Origin: Spirulina major PCC 6313 | Lineage (GTDB): Bacteria; Cyanobacteriota; Cyanobacteriia; Cyanobacteriales; Spirulinaceae | Direction of reading: 5' to 3' | NCBI RefSeq assembly: GCF_001890765.1 | Contig: NZ_KV878783.1 | Location: forward strand, 2,440,695-2,504,694 | DNA length: 64,000 nt | Shown: piece by piece, positions 17,477 through 25,780 of the stretch | Layout: every line of letters starts with the position of its first letter | Numbering within the stretch: position 1 is the stretch's first letter | Program-made: the position numbers and the translations under genes | Notes under the pieces: generated by a model | Databases searched by the model: none | What the model was told of the DNA's origin: nothing | The model's input: the letters and a program-made list of their open reading frames with translations, nothing else

Positions 17477-18631
17477 ATGGAACTGATTTCACGCTCGGTC
17501 TCAGTGGCCGGTCTGACGGACTACATCAAAAGCAGCCTCGAAGATGACCCCGTCTTGCAGCATGTCTGGGTGACGGGGGAAGTGACTACGGCGAACGATC
17601 ATCGGGTGGGGTTATTTTTGACCCTAGCTGATCCGGCGGAAGAAGCCACGGTGCAGGGGGTGGTGTGGGGTCGGATGCGGTCTCAGTTGAAGCATCATCC
17701 TCGCGTTGGTGAGCAGGTGGCGGTGCTGGGGTCGGTGAGTCTCTACGCGAAACGAGGGGAATATCGGCTGCAAATTGTCCAGATTTTGCCCTTGGGGGAT
17801 GGGGCCCAGGCGTTGCGGTTGCAACAGGTGCGATCGCGCCTCGCCGCCGAAGGTCTGTTTGATCCCCTCTTGAAACAACCCCTCCCGGCCCATCCCCGCA
17901 CGATCGCGATCGTCACGGCCCCCACCGCTGCGGCCTGGGGCGATATCCAGCGCACAATCCAAGCCCGCGATCCGAGTATTCACATTCTTTTCGCGCCGGC
18001 CACCGTCCAAGGGGAACAGGCTCCCGCCAGCATCGCCGCCGCCCTAGACCGGGTGGAAGCCGACGATCGCGCCGAGGTGATCATCCTGGCGCGGGGGGGC
18101 GGCGCAACGGAGGATCTGGCCTGTTTTAATGATGAACGGGTGATCCGAGCGATCGCAGACTGTCGGCGGCCGGTGGTGACAGGGATTGGCCATGAACGGG
18201 ATCAAACCTTGGCGGATCTGGTGGCGGATGTGACGGTACATACACCCACGGCCGCAGCGGAACGGGTGGTTCCCTCGGCGCTGCAACGGCTCCAAGACCA
18301 TCACCAGCGGCGCGATCGCCTCCTGCGGGCCCTACAAACCCGTCTGGCTCATGAATCCGACCACCTCCAAACCCTCCGCGATCGCCTCCACCGCCTCCCC
18401 CAACAGGCCCCAAGCCTCCAACAGGCCCGCCTCCAAACCCAAATTTTTCGCGAAAAACTTGCCGCCCTTGATCCCCGTGCGGTGTTGCAACGGGGCTACG
18501 CGATCGCCCAACGGCCCAATGGTGCGATCGTGCGGCGGAGCGATACCCTCACCCCCGGCGACACCCTCACCCTGAAACTCGCTCAGGGCACGGTTCAGGT
18601 CACGATCACCGCCCTCGATCCGGAACCATGA
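17477..18631 (+). CDS. xseA: Exodeoxyribonuclease VII large subunit
   Basis: This is a 384-residue XseA, the catalytic subunit of exonuclease VII, which degrades single-stranded DNA in both directions. It shows an N-terminal OB-fold (about 1-95), the nuclease domain with ARGGGATEDLACFNDE and VVTGIGHERDQTLADLVADVTVHTPTAAAE, and a C-terminal coiled-coil. I take the ATG at 17477 (MELISRSVSVAGL); a TTG lies three codons upstream. The small subunit gene xseB, often adjacent, is not seen within this window. The stop is about 85 bp before tRNA-Gln. Confidence 0.95.
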   Translation: MELISRSVSVAGLTDYIKSSLEDDPVLQHVWVTGEVTTANDHRVGLFLTLADPAEEATVQGVVWGRMRSQLKHHPRVGEQVAVLGSVSLYAKRGEYRLQIVQILPLGDGAQALRLQQVRSRLAAEGLFDPLLKQPLPAHPRTIAIVTAPTAAAWGDIQRTIQARDPSIHILFAPATVQGEQAPASIAAALDRVEADDRAEVIILARGGGATEDLACFNDERVIRAIADCRRPVVTGIGHERDQTLADLVADVTVHTPTAAAERVVPSALQRLQDHHQRRDRLLRALQTRLAHESDHLQTLRDRLHRLPQQAPSLQQARLQTQIFREKLAALDPRAVLQRGYAIAQRPNGAIVRRSDTLTPGDTLTLKLAQGTVQVTITALDPEP

Positions 18632-18651
18632 CCAACTTGTGATCAAAATTC

Positions 18652-18682
18652 TTGACAATTTTCCGGATCAAGCTGCTATACT
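18652..18682 (+). promoter_or_regulatory. Promoter of tRNA-Gln
   Basis: A perfect TTGACA (18652-18657) and TATACT (18677-18682) with a 19-bp spacer stand 34 bp before the mature tRNA 5' end. Confidence 0.65.
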
Positions 18683-18716
18683 GACAAAGGCTAGCGCACT
18701 GAAACGCCCAGCACAA

Positions 18717-18788
18717 TGGGGTGTCGCCAAGCGGTAAGGCAGCGGTTTTTGGTACCGCCATTCCCAGGTTCGATCCCTGGCACCCCAG
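18717..18788 (+). tRNA. trnQ: tRNA-Gln (anticodon UUG)
   Basis: This is a 72-nt cloverleaf with acceptor stem TGGGGTG / CACCCCA, D-arm containing AAGCGGTAAGGC, anticodon stem GCGGT / ACCGC around the loop TTTTGGT (anticodon TTG), and T-arm CCCAGGTTCGATCCCTGG. It closely matches bacterial tRNA-Gln. The CCA end is not encoded as CCA (the gene is followed by GCA), so it is added enzymatically. Confidence 0.97.
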
Positions 18789-18794
18789 CATCTT

Positions 18795-18832
18795 AAACGA
18801 GCGAATCCGATCCACCGGGTTCGCTCGTTTGT
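18795..18832 (+). terminator. Terminator after tRNA-Gln
   Basis: AAACGAGCGAA / TTCGCTCGTTT forms an 11-bp perfect stem with a 14-nt loop and ends in TTTGT, a few bases after the tRNA 3' end. Confidence 0.75.
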
Positions 18833-18918
18833 GATTCGGTGGGTCGGATCGGTGCAAGCCTGAGATCGCCGTCTAAAATAAACGATGGATTATCTCTCTT
18901 CAGCGCCAGGAATTATCT

Positions 18919-19518
18919 ATGACAGCCTATCGAGTTGGGATCGCGGGGCCCGTGGGGTCGGGAAAAACGGCATTATTGGACGCGCTCTGTAAGGCATTGC
19001 GCGATCGCTACGAAATTGCGGTAGTCACCAATGATATTTACACCCAAGAAGACGCGCAGTTTTTGGTGCGATCGCAAGCCCTGAGTAGCGATCGGATTCG
19101 GGGCGTGGAAACGGGGGGTTGTCCCCACACCGCCATCCGCGAAGATGCCTCAATGAACCTCGCCGCTGTGGCGGAACTCGAAGCCACGTTTTCACCGCTG
19201 CAACTGGTGTTTCTCGAAAGCGGCGGCGACAATTTGGCGGCCACCTTTAGCCCGGAATTGGTGGATTTAACCATCTATGTGATCGACGTGGCCGCAGGGG
19301 ATAAAATCCCCCGCAAGGGCGGCCCCGGCATCACCAAATCCGATCTCTTAGTGATCAATAAAATCGACCTCGCCCCCTATGTCGGCGCAGATTTAGCCGT
19401 CATGGATCGAGATGCGAAAAAAATGCGAAGCGATCGCCCCTTCATCTTCACCAACCTCAAAACCCAACAGGGCCTCGATGAAGTCATCCACTTCATCACC
19501 ACCCAAATTGTCCTTTAA
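18919..19518 (+). CDS. ureG: Urease accessory GTPase UreG
   Basis: This is a 199-residue GTPase that drives nickel delivery into urease with UreD, UreE and UreF. Diagnostic motifs are all present: P-loop [27 protein letters not shown], the metal-binding [15 protein letters not shown] (Cys-Pro-His), [15 protein letters not shown] and [10 protein letters not shown]. The length is standard. The other urease genes are not in the window; dispersed urease genes are common in cyanobacteria. The start is an ATG at 18919 ([11 protein letters not shown]). The region downstream carries a 16-bp tandem repeat. Confidence 0.97.
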   Translation: MTAYRVGIAGPVGSGKTALLDALCKALRDRYEIAVVTNDIYTQEDAQFLVRSQALSSDRIRGVETGGCPHTAIREDASMNLAAVAELEATFSPLQLVFLESGGDNLAATFSPELVDLTIYVIDVAAGDKIPRKGGPGITKSDLLVINKIDLAPYVGADLAVMDRDAKKMRSDRPFIFTNLKTQQGLDEVIHFITTQIVL

Positions 19519-19630
19519 TCTTAACTGCATCATGCCTCTATGGCGGCTTCGCAGGCGTGGGATATATTTGATGAATATCTTCGGCCTCCGCTGGTTTAAT
19601 CCTGCTCAAATTCCAGCAATGTTGAGGCAC

Positions 19631-19694
19631 GATAAGTGGCTGACGCGATAAGTGGCTGACGCGATAAGTGGCTGACGCGATAAGTGGCTGACGC
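19631..19694. repeat. Four exact tandem copies of a 16-bp unit
   Basis: GATAAGTGGCTGACGC is repeated four times with no mismatch, ending directly in GATCGC so that the last junction forms a HIP1 core (GCGATCGC). It lies between ureG and the toxin-antitoxin pair. The unit length is not a multiple of three and no frame is supported. Confidence 0.95.
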
Positions 19695-19757
19695 GATCGC
19701 ACCTTTGGGTATGATCGTTTTTAGAAATATTAAAGAAATGATAGAAACTTAGATCCT

Positions 19758-19985
19758 ATGAATCACTTGTTAGAGGAAATGATCCAAAAAATCCAGATCC
19801 TATCTGAGCCAGATCAGAATCGTATTGCTAAAGACGTGATTCAGTCCATTGATCGCATCATTCAACAGACTCACGCAAAGACAAACCATTCTTTAAATCA
19901 GATATTACAATTACCAATCTTAGATGAAGAAGAACTAATGCTTTTTGAACGAGATCAGGACACAGGACGAGATTGCATTTTATGA
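19758..19985 (+). CDS. Probable antitoxin of a VapC-type pair
   Basis: This is a 75-residue, Gln- and acid-rich protein that I cannot place in a named antitoxin family. The N-terminal half is helical (LLEEMIQKIQILSEPDQNRIAKDVIQSIDRII) and the C-terminal half is acidic, as expected for a toxin-neutralising tail. Its stop overlaps the toxin start as ATGA, typical translational coupling in toxin-antitoxin operons. The region is visibly richer in A+T than ureG or clpP, suggesting acquisition. The antitoxin role is inferred from position and size. Confidence 0.7.
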   Translation: MNHLLEEMIQKIQILSEPDQNRIAKDVIQSIDRIIQQTHAKTNHSLNQILQLPILDEEELMLFERDQDTGRDCIL

Positions 19986-20422
19986 GTTATCTTCTAGATA
20001 CTTGCACTTTGTCGGAATATTTGAAGAAAAAGCCGAATGATTCAGTGATTTCTTGGATGTCCGAACAGAATGAAGATGCATTATTTTTAAGTGTTCTGAC
20101 GATTGGTGAAATCAAAAAAGGAATCGTCAAAATAGAAAATCTTCACCCTGAAAAAGCCAGACTATTATCACAATGGCTCAAAAGTATAGATGCTCGGTTT
20201 ACATCCCGTATTCTGCCAATTGATCAGGGAGTTATTGATGTATGGGCTACAATGTGCGGAGAAGCATTGAAACATGGTCAAAAACTGCCTGTCATTGATA
20301 GTTTAATTGCTGCAACCTGTCGCTATCATGATTTGAGTTTGGTGACTCGCAATATTAAAGATTTTTTGGTCATGAATGTTACTTTGATTAATCCTTGGCG
20401 TGAGGGTCAGGATATCACGTAG
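19982..20422 (+). CDS. vapC: VapC-type PIN-domain toxin
   Basis: This is a 146-residue PIN-domain ribonuclease, the toxin of a type II toxin-antitoxin pair. The acidic active-site residues are visible: Asp in YLLDTCTLSEY, Glu in TIGEIKKGI, Asp in PVIDSLIAATC and Asp near TRNIKDF. The LSEY...TIGEIKKG wording is typical of FitB/VapC plasmid-stability toxins. The start at 19982 overlaps the antitoxin stop by four bases; a TTG three codons upstream is less likely. The stop codon TAG lies within the left end of a MITE-like repeat, so insertion of that repeat has fixed the C-terminus. Confidence 0.9.
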   Translation: MSYLLDTCTLSEYLKKKPNDSVISWMSEQNEDALFLSVLTIGEIKKGIVKIENLHPEKARLLSQWLKSIDARFTSRILPIDQGVIDVWATMCGEALKHGQKLPVIDSLIAATCRYHDLSLVTRNIKDFLVMNVTLINPWREGQDIT

Positions 20423-20538
20423 GGTGGGCAATGCCCACCACAAGAGAGTTTTGACTTCCTCAAAATGTCCTAACCACCAATATACTGCTATATATGATCG
20501 TCTTACGCTGTGGACAAGGTGGGCATTGCCCACCCTAC
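20419..20538. repeat. MITE-like element B with perfect 21-bp inverted ends
   Basis: Both ends (20419-20439 and 20518-20538) are perfect reverse complements, and each contains the smaller palindrome GGTGGGCAATGCCCACC. The 78-bp centre is A+T-rich and non-coding. The element provides the vapC stop codon and reaches to about 60 bp from the clpP stop. Confidence 0.9.
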
Positions 20539-20595
20539 AACTCAAGGTTTAGACGTTCACGAACGATCCACACGACCAAGATTAGCACTTCAAAA

Positions 20596-21318
20596 TCATG
20601 GGGTTGATTCCGCTGCTGGCATCATTGGATGTTGCTCAATGACCTGATCTACGATGCGGTATTCCTGGGCTTCCGTGGCACTCATGTAATAGTCACGCTC
20701 CGTATCGCGGCGGATTTTTGCGATCGGTTGTCCGGTATGAACTGCCAATAAACGATTGAGTAAATCCATCAGATATCTGGATTCTCGTGCTCCAATTTCA
20801 AGATCCTCTGGATTGCCGATCGCAAAGCCAAAGGGTTGATGAATCATGATCCGGGCATGGGGAAATGCAAACCGTTTTCCGGGTGTCCCCGCAGCGAGTA
20901 AGAACGCAGCCATGGATGCAGAAAATCCCATACTGACGGTCACAATATCCGCTTGAACTGACTGCATTGCGTCATAAATTGCCAAACCCGCGTAGACTGA
21001 TCCTCCCGGAGAATTGATGTAGAGATAAATATCTTTCTCTGGATTTTCTCCATCTAATTCAAGGAGCCGAGAAATAATTAAATCAGCCGTTCCATCGCTA
21101 ATGCCACCACTTAAAAAAATCACTCTGTCTGTGATTGACTCTTCATCCTCTACCTCGTCACAGGGTTCATTGTCATCAGGCTGAGCGGTGATCGGGGAAG
21201 GGGTGAAGGGCGATCGCTCGGTCGAAGGATGGATGCTCGTTTTTCCCTCACTGGGTGTATTCATCAATAGACTCAGTACAACGCTGAAAATCGCGACGAA
21301 CGGTAGTTGTTTCCCCAT
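20596..21318 (-). CDS. clpP: ClpP-family serine protease with N-terminal hydrophobic leader
   Basis: From the ATG at 21318 this is a 240-residue ClpP-family peptidase. The catalytic triad is complete: Ser125 in GFSASMAAF, His150 in RIMIHQP and Asp195 in RRDTERDYYMSA. Unlike ordinary ClpP (about 200 residues) it has a leader MGKQLPFVAIFSVVLSLL and a 35-residue acidic/Pro-rich linker before the fold begins at about SITDRVIFLSG. The leader resembles a signal peptide or membrane anchor. A GGAG 11 bp before this ATG supports it. An internal ATG at 21261 would give a leaderless protein but lacks a visible ribosome-binding site. It is transcribed alone; no clpX is adjacent. Confidence 0.85.
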   Translation of the reverse strand: MGKQLPFVAIFSVVLSLLMNTPSEGKTSIHPSTERSPFTPSPITAQPDDNEPCDEVEDEESITDRVIFLSGGISDGTADLIISRLLELDGENPEKDIYLYINSPGGSVYAGLAIYDAMQSVQADIVTVSMGFSASMAAFLLAAGTPGKRFAFPHARIMIHQPFGFAIGNPEDLEIGARESRYLMDLLNRLLAVHTGQPIAKIRRDTERDYYMSATEAQEYRIVDQVIEQHPMMPAAESTP

Positions 21319-21414
21319 GTTCAAAGATGCTCCATGCTACTTATCTAGCTATTATAAAGTGCTTCTTGGAGCGAAATTTGCTCAGGGGTTACGAAGCAAG
21401 CATGATCCAAGCTT

Positions 21415-21446
21415 AAAACTCTCTGATGTTGTGATCAGAGAGTTTT
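21415..21446 (-). terminator. Terminator downstream of grxC
   Basis: AAAACTCTCTGAT / ATCAGAGAGTTTT is a perfect 13-bp inverted repeat with a 6-nt loop, ending in T on both strands, 25 bp after the grxC stop. Confidence 0.8.
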
Positions 21447-21470
21447 AAGGGGTTATGATGTCAACCTGGA

Positions 21471-21740
21471 TTATGCAGCTAATTGCTCAAGGCGGGCATC
21501 GAGTTCGCCGGTGGCTTCGAGGTCATAGAGATCATCGCAGCCGCCGATATGCTCGTTATTGATGAAAATTTGCGGCAGGGAGCGGCGGCCGTTGGCCCGG
21601 TCGGACATTTGATCACGGGCGATCGCATCCCCATCAATGCAATATTCGGTGTATTCAACCCTTTTTTGATCCAGGAGTCGCTTCGCCTGAATACAGAACG
21701 GGCAACTGCTCCAGGTGTAGATTTCAATGTTGGGAGCCAT
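21471..21740 (-). CDS. grxC: Glutaredoxin 3
   Basis: This is an 89-residue dithiol glutaredoxin that reduces disulfides and protein-glutathione adducts using glutathione. The active site is CPFC within YTWSSCPFCIQAKRLL. The glutathione-binding TVPQ-type loop reads SLPQIFINNEHIGGCDDLYDL. The start MAPNIEIYTW at 21740 is chosen; the frame continues upstream without conserved sequence. argD lies 69 bp upstream on the same strand and may be co-transcribed. A strong terminator follows. Confidence 0.95.
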   Translation of the reverse strand: MAPNIEIYTWSSCPFCIQAKRLLDQKRVEYTEYCIDGDAIARDQMSDRANGRRSLPQIFINNEHIGGCDDLYDLEATGELDARLEQLAA

Positions 21741-21809
21741 GGCAAAGTTGGTAAATCGTGAAGTTATGTTACAAGCTACTGTAATTTTAACGAATTTTGG
21801 GCCCACTTC

Positions 21810-23081
21810 CTAGGCGAGAACGGCGGCGATCGCCCGTTCAAACGCCGTGCCTGCCTCCTCTATTTCCTCCGCAGAAATGATCAACGGCGGCACAAAGCGC
21901 ACCACCTTCGGCCCCGCCGGAACAAGGAGTAACCCCTCATCCATCGCGGCTTTGACGAGATCAATTGAGGTGATCTCACGTTCGGCGTTTAATTCAATCC
22001 CGTTGATCAACCCCCAGCCGCGCACCTCCACGAAGAGATCGGGGTGTTGATTGGTGATGGCGCGGAGGGTTTTGCGCAGTTGTTCGCCACGGGCTTGGGC
22101 GTTTTGGAGTAGGCCTTCAGCACTGATGGTTTCCGCCACGGCGAGGCCAGCGGCGCAGGCGAAGGGGTTGCCGCCGAAGGTGCTGGCGTGGTTACCGGGG
22201 CCGAAGCGATCGCAACTGCTCTTACACATCATCGCGCCGATGGGAATGCCTCCCGCGAGGCCCTTGGCACTGGTGAAGATATCCGGTTCAATCCCCAGAT
22301 TTTCATAGCCCCAGAGTTTACCGGTGCGGCCCATGCCCACCTGCACCTCATCCAAGATCAAGAGCAAGCCGTTATCATCACAAATCTTGCGCACCCGCAG
22401 GAAATATTCTAAATCCCCCGGCCGCACACCGCCCTCGCCTTGCAACGGTTCGAGCATGATCGCCCCAACTCGGCGGTTACCTTCGTCGATGTCACCGATC
22501 GCATGTTCTAACGCTTCAATATCGTTGTAGGACACATATGCAAACCCCGGCAACAGTGGATCAAAGCCTTTTTGGTATTTTTCTTGACCGGTGGCGGTGA
22601 CCGTGGCGATCGTCCGGCCATGGAAACTGGCTTTAGCAGTCAGAATCACCGGGTATTGAATATCTTGCACATCGTGGGCGTATTTCCGCGCCAGCTTAAT
22701 CGCCGCTTCGTTGGCTTCTGCGCCAGAATTGCAGAAGAAGACGCGATCGGCGCAGGAATTATCCACAATCCATTGCGCGAGTTGGCCTTGCTCCCGGATA
22801 TAGTACAGATTGGACACATGATGGAGCTTTTTGATTTGCTGCGTCACTGCTTTGACCAGGGCCGGATGGGCGTGGCCGAGGGTGCAAGTGGCGATGCCTG
22901 CGACACAATCTAGATAAGCGTTGCCATCGGTATCCCAAACCCGACAGCCCTCGCCCCGATCAAGCGTAATGGGAAATCGACCGTAGGTGGTCATCACCAC
23001 CTGATCAAACTGTTCAGGACTGAAGGCAGAGGGTTCCGTGCTGATGGGGATTGGGGCTTGGAGGAGGGTTTCTGGACTCAC
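21810..23081 (-). CDS. argD: Acetylornithine aminotransferase
   Basis: This is a 423-residue PLP-dependent class III aminotransferase catalysing N-acetylornithine formation in arginine synthesis. Family marks include GIATCTLGHAHPALV, CNSGAEANEAAIKLARKYA, EPLQGEGG, LILDEVQVGMGRTG and the PLP-lysine region TSAKGLAGGIPIGAM. The start is a GTG at 23081 with an AGGAG about 7 nt upstream, which decides it. Length and motifs are normal. It is divergent from the potassium channel gene and precedes grxC on the same strand. Confidence 0.95.
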   Translation of the reverse strand: MSPETLLQAPIPISTEPSAFSPEQFDQVVMTTYGRFPITLDRGEGCRVWDTDGNAYLDCVAGIATCTLGHAHPALVKAVTQQIKKLHHVSNLYYIREQGQLAQWIVDNSCADRVFFCNSGAEANEAAIKLARKYAHDVQDIQYPVILTAKASFHGRTIATVTATGQEKYQKGFDPLLPGFAYVSYNDIEALEHAIGDIDEGNRRVGAIMLEPLQGEGGVRPGDLEYFLRVRKICDDNGLLLILDEVQVGMGRTGKLWGYENLGIEPDIFTSAKGLAGGIPIGAMMCKSSCDRFGPGNHASTFGGNPFACAAGLAVAETISAEGLLQNAQARGEQLRKTLRAITNQHPDLFVEVRGWGLINGIELNAEREITSIDLVKAAMDEGLLLVPAGPKVVRFVPPLIISAEEIEEAGTAFERAIAAVLA

Positions 23082-23150
23082 AAGGATACTCCTGAATGAT
23101 CACAAACATGGCTTCTTTATAAGAATGGTAGTCCGAAAATTCGTCCTTGC

Positions 23151-24194
23151 ATGAACACCGAGCAAAACTATCAACGTCTCAAGACACAATTACTCGTCGG
23201 AATTGCGGGCCTGGGGGGGATTTTCCTGCTGGGAACAGTGTGGTATGCCATGGTGGAGGGCTGGTCTTGGACGGATGCGGCCTATATGACGATGATCACC
23301 CTGTCAACGGTGGGGTTTTCGGAGATTGAACCCCTGGGGCAGGAGTCGCGTTTGTTCACGATCGCCCTCATCTTCCTCGGTGTCTTAAATATTGGCTATA
23401 TTGTCAATCGCTTTACGGAAGCCGTCATTCAGGGCTATTTTCAAGACAGACTCCGCCAACGCCAACGCCAACGCTTGATCGAAACACTCCACGACCATTA
23501 CATTCTCTGCGGCTATGGGCGCACGGGCCACCAGATTGCGCTGGAATTTGCCGCTGAACAGATTCCCTTTGTGGTTGTGGATTTGCAACCGGAGGCGATC
23601 GCCGAAGCCCAGGCCGATGGCCACATGGCGATGCAGGGGGATGCAACCCTGGATGATTGCTTGATTACGGCGGGGATTGAGCGGGCGTTATGTTTGGTGG
23701 CGGCGTTACAGTCCGATGCGGAAAATCTCTACACGGTGCTGTCGGCGAAGACGTTGAATCCGAATCTGAGGGCGATCGCCCGTGCCAACACGGAAGAGGC
23801 CGTGAAAAAACTGCGGCGGGCCGGGGCGGATGCGGTGGTGTCTCCCTACGTGACCGGGGGGCGACGGTTAGCGGCGGCGGCCCTGCGGCCGCGGGTGATG
23901 GATTTCGTGGATGGGATTATTACCGGCACGAATCGCTCGTTTTATCTGGATGAATTTCTCCTCGACCCCAACCAATGCCCCTGTGTGGGAAAAACCCTGA
24001 GCGAGACAAATCTACGGGGCCAAACCGGGGCGCTCGTGTTGGCCATTCGCCGCGCTGATGGGACGCTCCTCGGTGGCCCCATGGGAGACACCTATCTCCA
24101 CGCTAATGATTTGTTGATCTGTATGGGCACATCGGAGCAATTGCGGCAACTGTCGCGCCTGTTGGCGGTGTCGCGGCCCTACTGGTTAAAGTGA
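23151..24194 (+). CDS. Two-helix potassium channel with RCK (TrkA-N/TrkA-C) domains
   Basis: This is a 347-residue MthK-like ion channel subunit. Two membrane helices (about 14-36 and 69-90) flank a pore loop TMITLSTVGFSEIEPLG. The cytoplasmic part is an RCK/TrkA-N domain with the nucleotide-binding GYGRTGHQIALEFA and VVVDLQPE, followed by a TrkA-C domain (about 260-335). The selectivity filter reads TVGFS rather than TVGYG; this relaxed form is known in prokaryotic channels and may alter K+ selectivity. It is probably a tetramer in the plasma or thylakoid membrane. The start is an ATG at 23151 (MNTEQNYQRLKT). Confidence 0.88.
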   Translation: MNTEQNYQRLKTQLLVGIAGLGGIFLLGTVWYAMVEGWSWTDAAYMTMITLSTVGFSEIEPLGQESRLFTIALIFLGVLNIGYIVNRFTEAVIQGYFQDRLRQRQRQRLIETLHDHYILCGYGRTGHQIALEFAAEQIPFVVVDLQPEAIAEAQADGHMAMQGDATLDDCLITAGIERALCLVAALQSDAENLYTVLSAKTLNPNLRAIARANTEEAVKKLRRAGADAVVSPYVTGGRRLAAAALRPRVMDFVDGIITGTNRSFYLDEFLLDPNQCPCVGKTLSETNLRGQTGALVLAIRRADGTLLGGPMGDTYLHANDLLICMGTSEQLRQLSRLLAVSRPYWLK

Positions 24195-24283
24195 GGGCGA
24201 TCGCGCAGAATCCCCCGAATCGGTTAAATGATCTGAAGTCAGCTTAAGATAGATGACAAATCATCATGATTTGAGCCTGAATT

Positions 24284-25681
24284 TTGGTTGATAGTAACCC
24301 CGTCCAAACCATTCCCCGCTACGAGTTGCGTCAGCTAGTGCGATCGCAGCTCCAAATGCTCTTAGAACAAGGGAATTTACAAGGAGCGAAGGCCCTCCTG
24401 GTGCCGGTGCAACCCGTGGACATTGCCGAAGCGATCGAAGGGTTGCCCGAATCCATGCAGGTGATTGCCTTTCGGCTCCTGTCCAAGGATGAAGCGATCG
24501 AAGTTTACGAACATTTAGATTCCTCGATTCAACAGGCCCTAATCCAAGAATTTAAACGCCAAGAAGTGATCGACATCGTGGATCACATGTCCCCCGACGA
24601 TCGCGCCCGTCTTTTTGATGAACTCCCCGCCAAAGTTGTGCGCCAACTCCTCGCCGAACTCAGCCCCAAGGAACGCCAAGCCACCGCCCTCCTCTTGGGC
24701 TACGAAGAAGACACCGCCGGGCGGATCATGACCCCCGAATACATTTCCCTCAAAGAAAATCTCACCGTTACCCAAACCCTCGATCGCATCCGCACCCTCG
24801 CCAACGCCTCCGAATTAATCTATTACCTCTACGTCACCGACAGTTCCCGCCGCCTCACCGGGATTGTCTCCCTGCGGGACTTGGTGATCTCCTCGCCAGA
24901 GAAAACCCTAGGGGACATCATGACCCGCGATGTGGTCAGCATGACGACGGAAATGGATCAAGAAGAAGTGGCGCGACTGATCCAACGCTACGACCTCCTT
25001 GCCTTGCCGGTGGTGGATAAAGAGCAGCGGCTCGTGGGGGTGGTGACGGTGGATGATGTGATCGACATCCTCGAACGGGAAGCCACGGAAGATATCTATG
25101 CGATCGGGGGGGTGCAGGCAGAGGGGGATAATTATTTTCAGACGAATTTGATCACGGTGGCGCGGCGGCGGGTGTTTTGGCTATTGGTGTTGTTGGGGAC
25201 GAATACGGTGACGGGGTTGATTATTCAAACCCAAGGGGCGGCGTTGGAGGTGACAGGGCAAGCGATCGCGATCGCCGCCTTCATTCCCCTCCTCACCGGC
25301 ACGGGCGGCAACATCGGCGCACAATCGTCTACCGTCGTCATTCGGGGTCTCAACACCGACGAACTGCGGGCCCTCGGCCCTTTGCAGGTAATTCTCCGTG
25401 AAGCCATGGCCGGATTATTGTTAGGGGCATCCTTAGGCACCTTAGCCACCCTCTGGGCCCATTTTTTGATGGGAAAAACCTTGGCCGTTGCGGGCGCAGT
25501 GGGCAGCAGTTTAGTGGTAATTTCCCTGCTAGCCTCGGTGTCGGGGTCTGCTTTACCGTTTCTCTTTCGCTCCCTCAAGCTAGACCCTGCCTTGATGTCG
25601 GCCCCCTTCATCACCACAGCAGTTGATGTCTTGGGGGTATTGATTTACTTTAATATTGCTCGTTGGATTTTGATGGGTTAG
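24284..25681 (+). CDS. mgtE: Magnesium transporter MgtE
   Basis: This is a 465-residue Mg2+ channel/transporter. The N-terminal helical domain (about 20-140) carries MSPDDRARLFDELPAKVVRQLL, followed by EDTAGRIMTPEY, two CBS domains (about 145-265) that sense cytosolic Mg2+, and five membrane helices with the pore motif TGTGGNIGAQSSTVVIRGL. All parts are intact. A stop codon lies immediately upstream of the frame, so the start is probably the TTG at 24284; the ribosome-binding site is weak. The gene stands between the K+ channel and the nitroreductase on the same strand, about 100 bp from each. Confidence 0.93.
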   Translation: MVDSNPVQTIPRYELRQLVRSQLQMLLEQGNLQGAKALLVPVQPVDIAEAIEGLPESMQVIAFRLLSKDEAIEVYEHLDSSIQQALIQEFKRQEVIDIVDHMSPDDRARLFDELPAKVVRQLLAELSPKERQATALLLGYEEDTAGRIMTPEYISLKENLTVTQTLDRIRTLANASELIYYLYVTDSSRRLTGIVSLRDLVISSPEKTLGDIMTRDVVSMTTEMDQEEVARLIQRYDLLALPVVDKEQRLVGVVTVDDVIDILEREATEDIYAIGGVQAEGDNYFQTNLITVARRRVFWLLVLLGTNTVTGLIIQTQGAALEVTGQAIAIAAFIPLLTGTGGNIGAQSSTVVIRGLNTDELRALGPLQVILREAMAGLLLGASLGTLATLWAHFLMGKTLAVAGAVGSSLVVISLLASVSGSALPFLFRSLKLDPALMSAPFITTAVDVLGVLIYFNIARWILMG

Positions 25682-25780
25682 CGTTTGGGGCAACGCTTCC
25701 GTTAGGCTATGTCATCCCCTCGTCTTCTGTTATGGCCGAGTCTGAATCTCTTCTATTCATGCTTTGATTGCAGCTAAACT

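Noticed and set aside
19631-19694. CRISPR-like array
   Set aside because: The repeat units are contiguous with no spacers and there are no cas genes; it is a simple tandem repeat.
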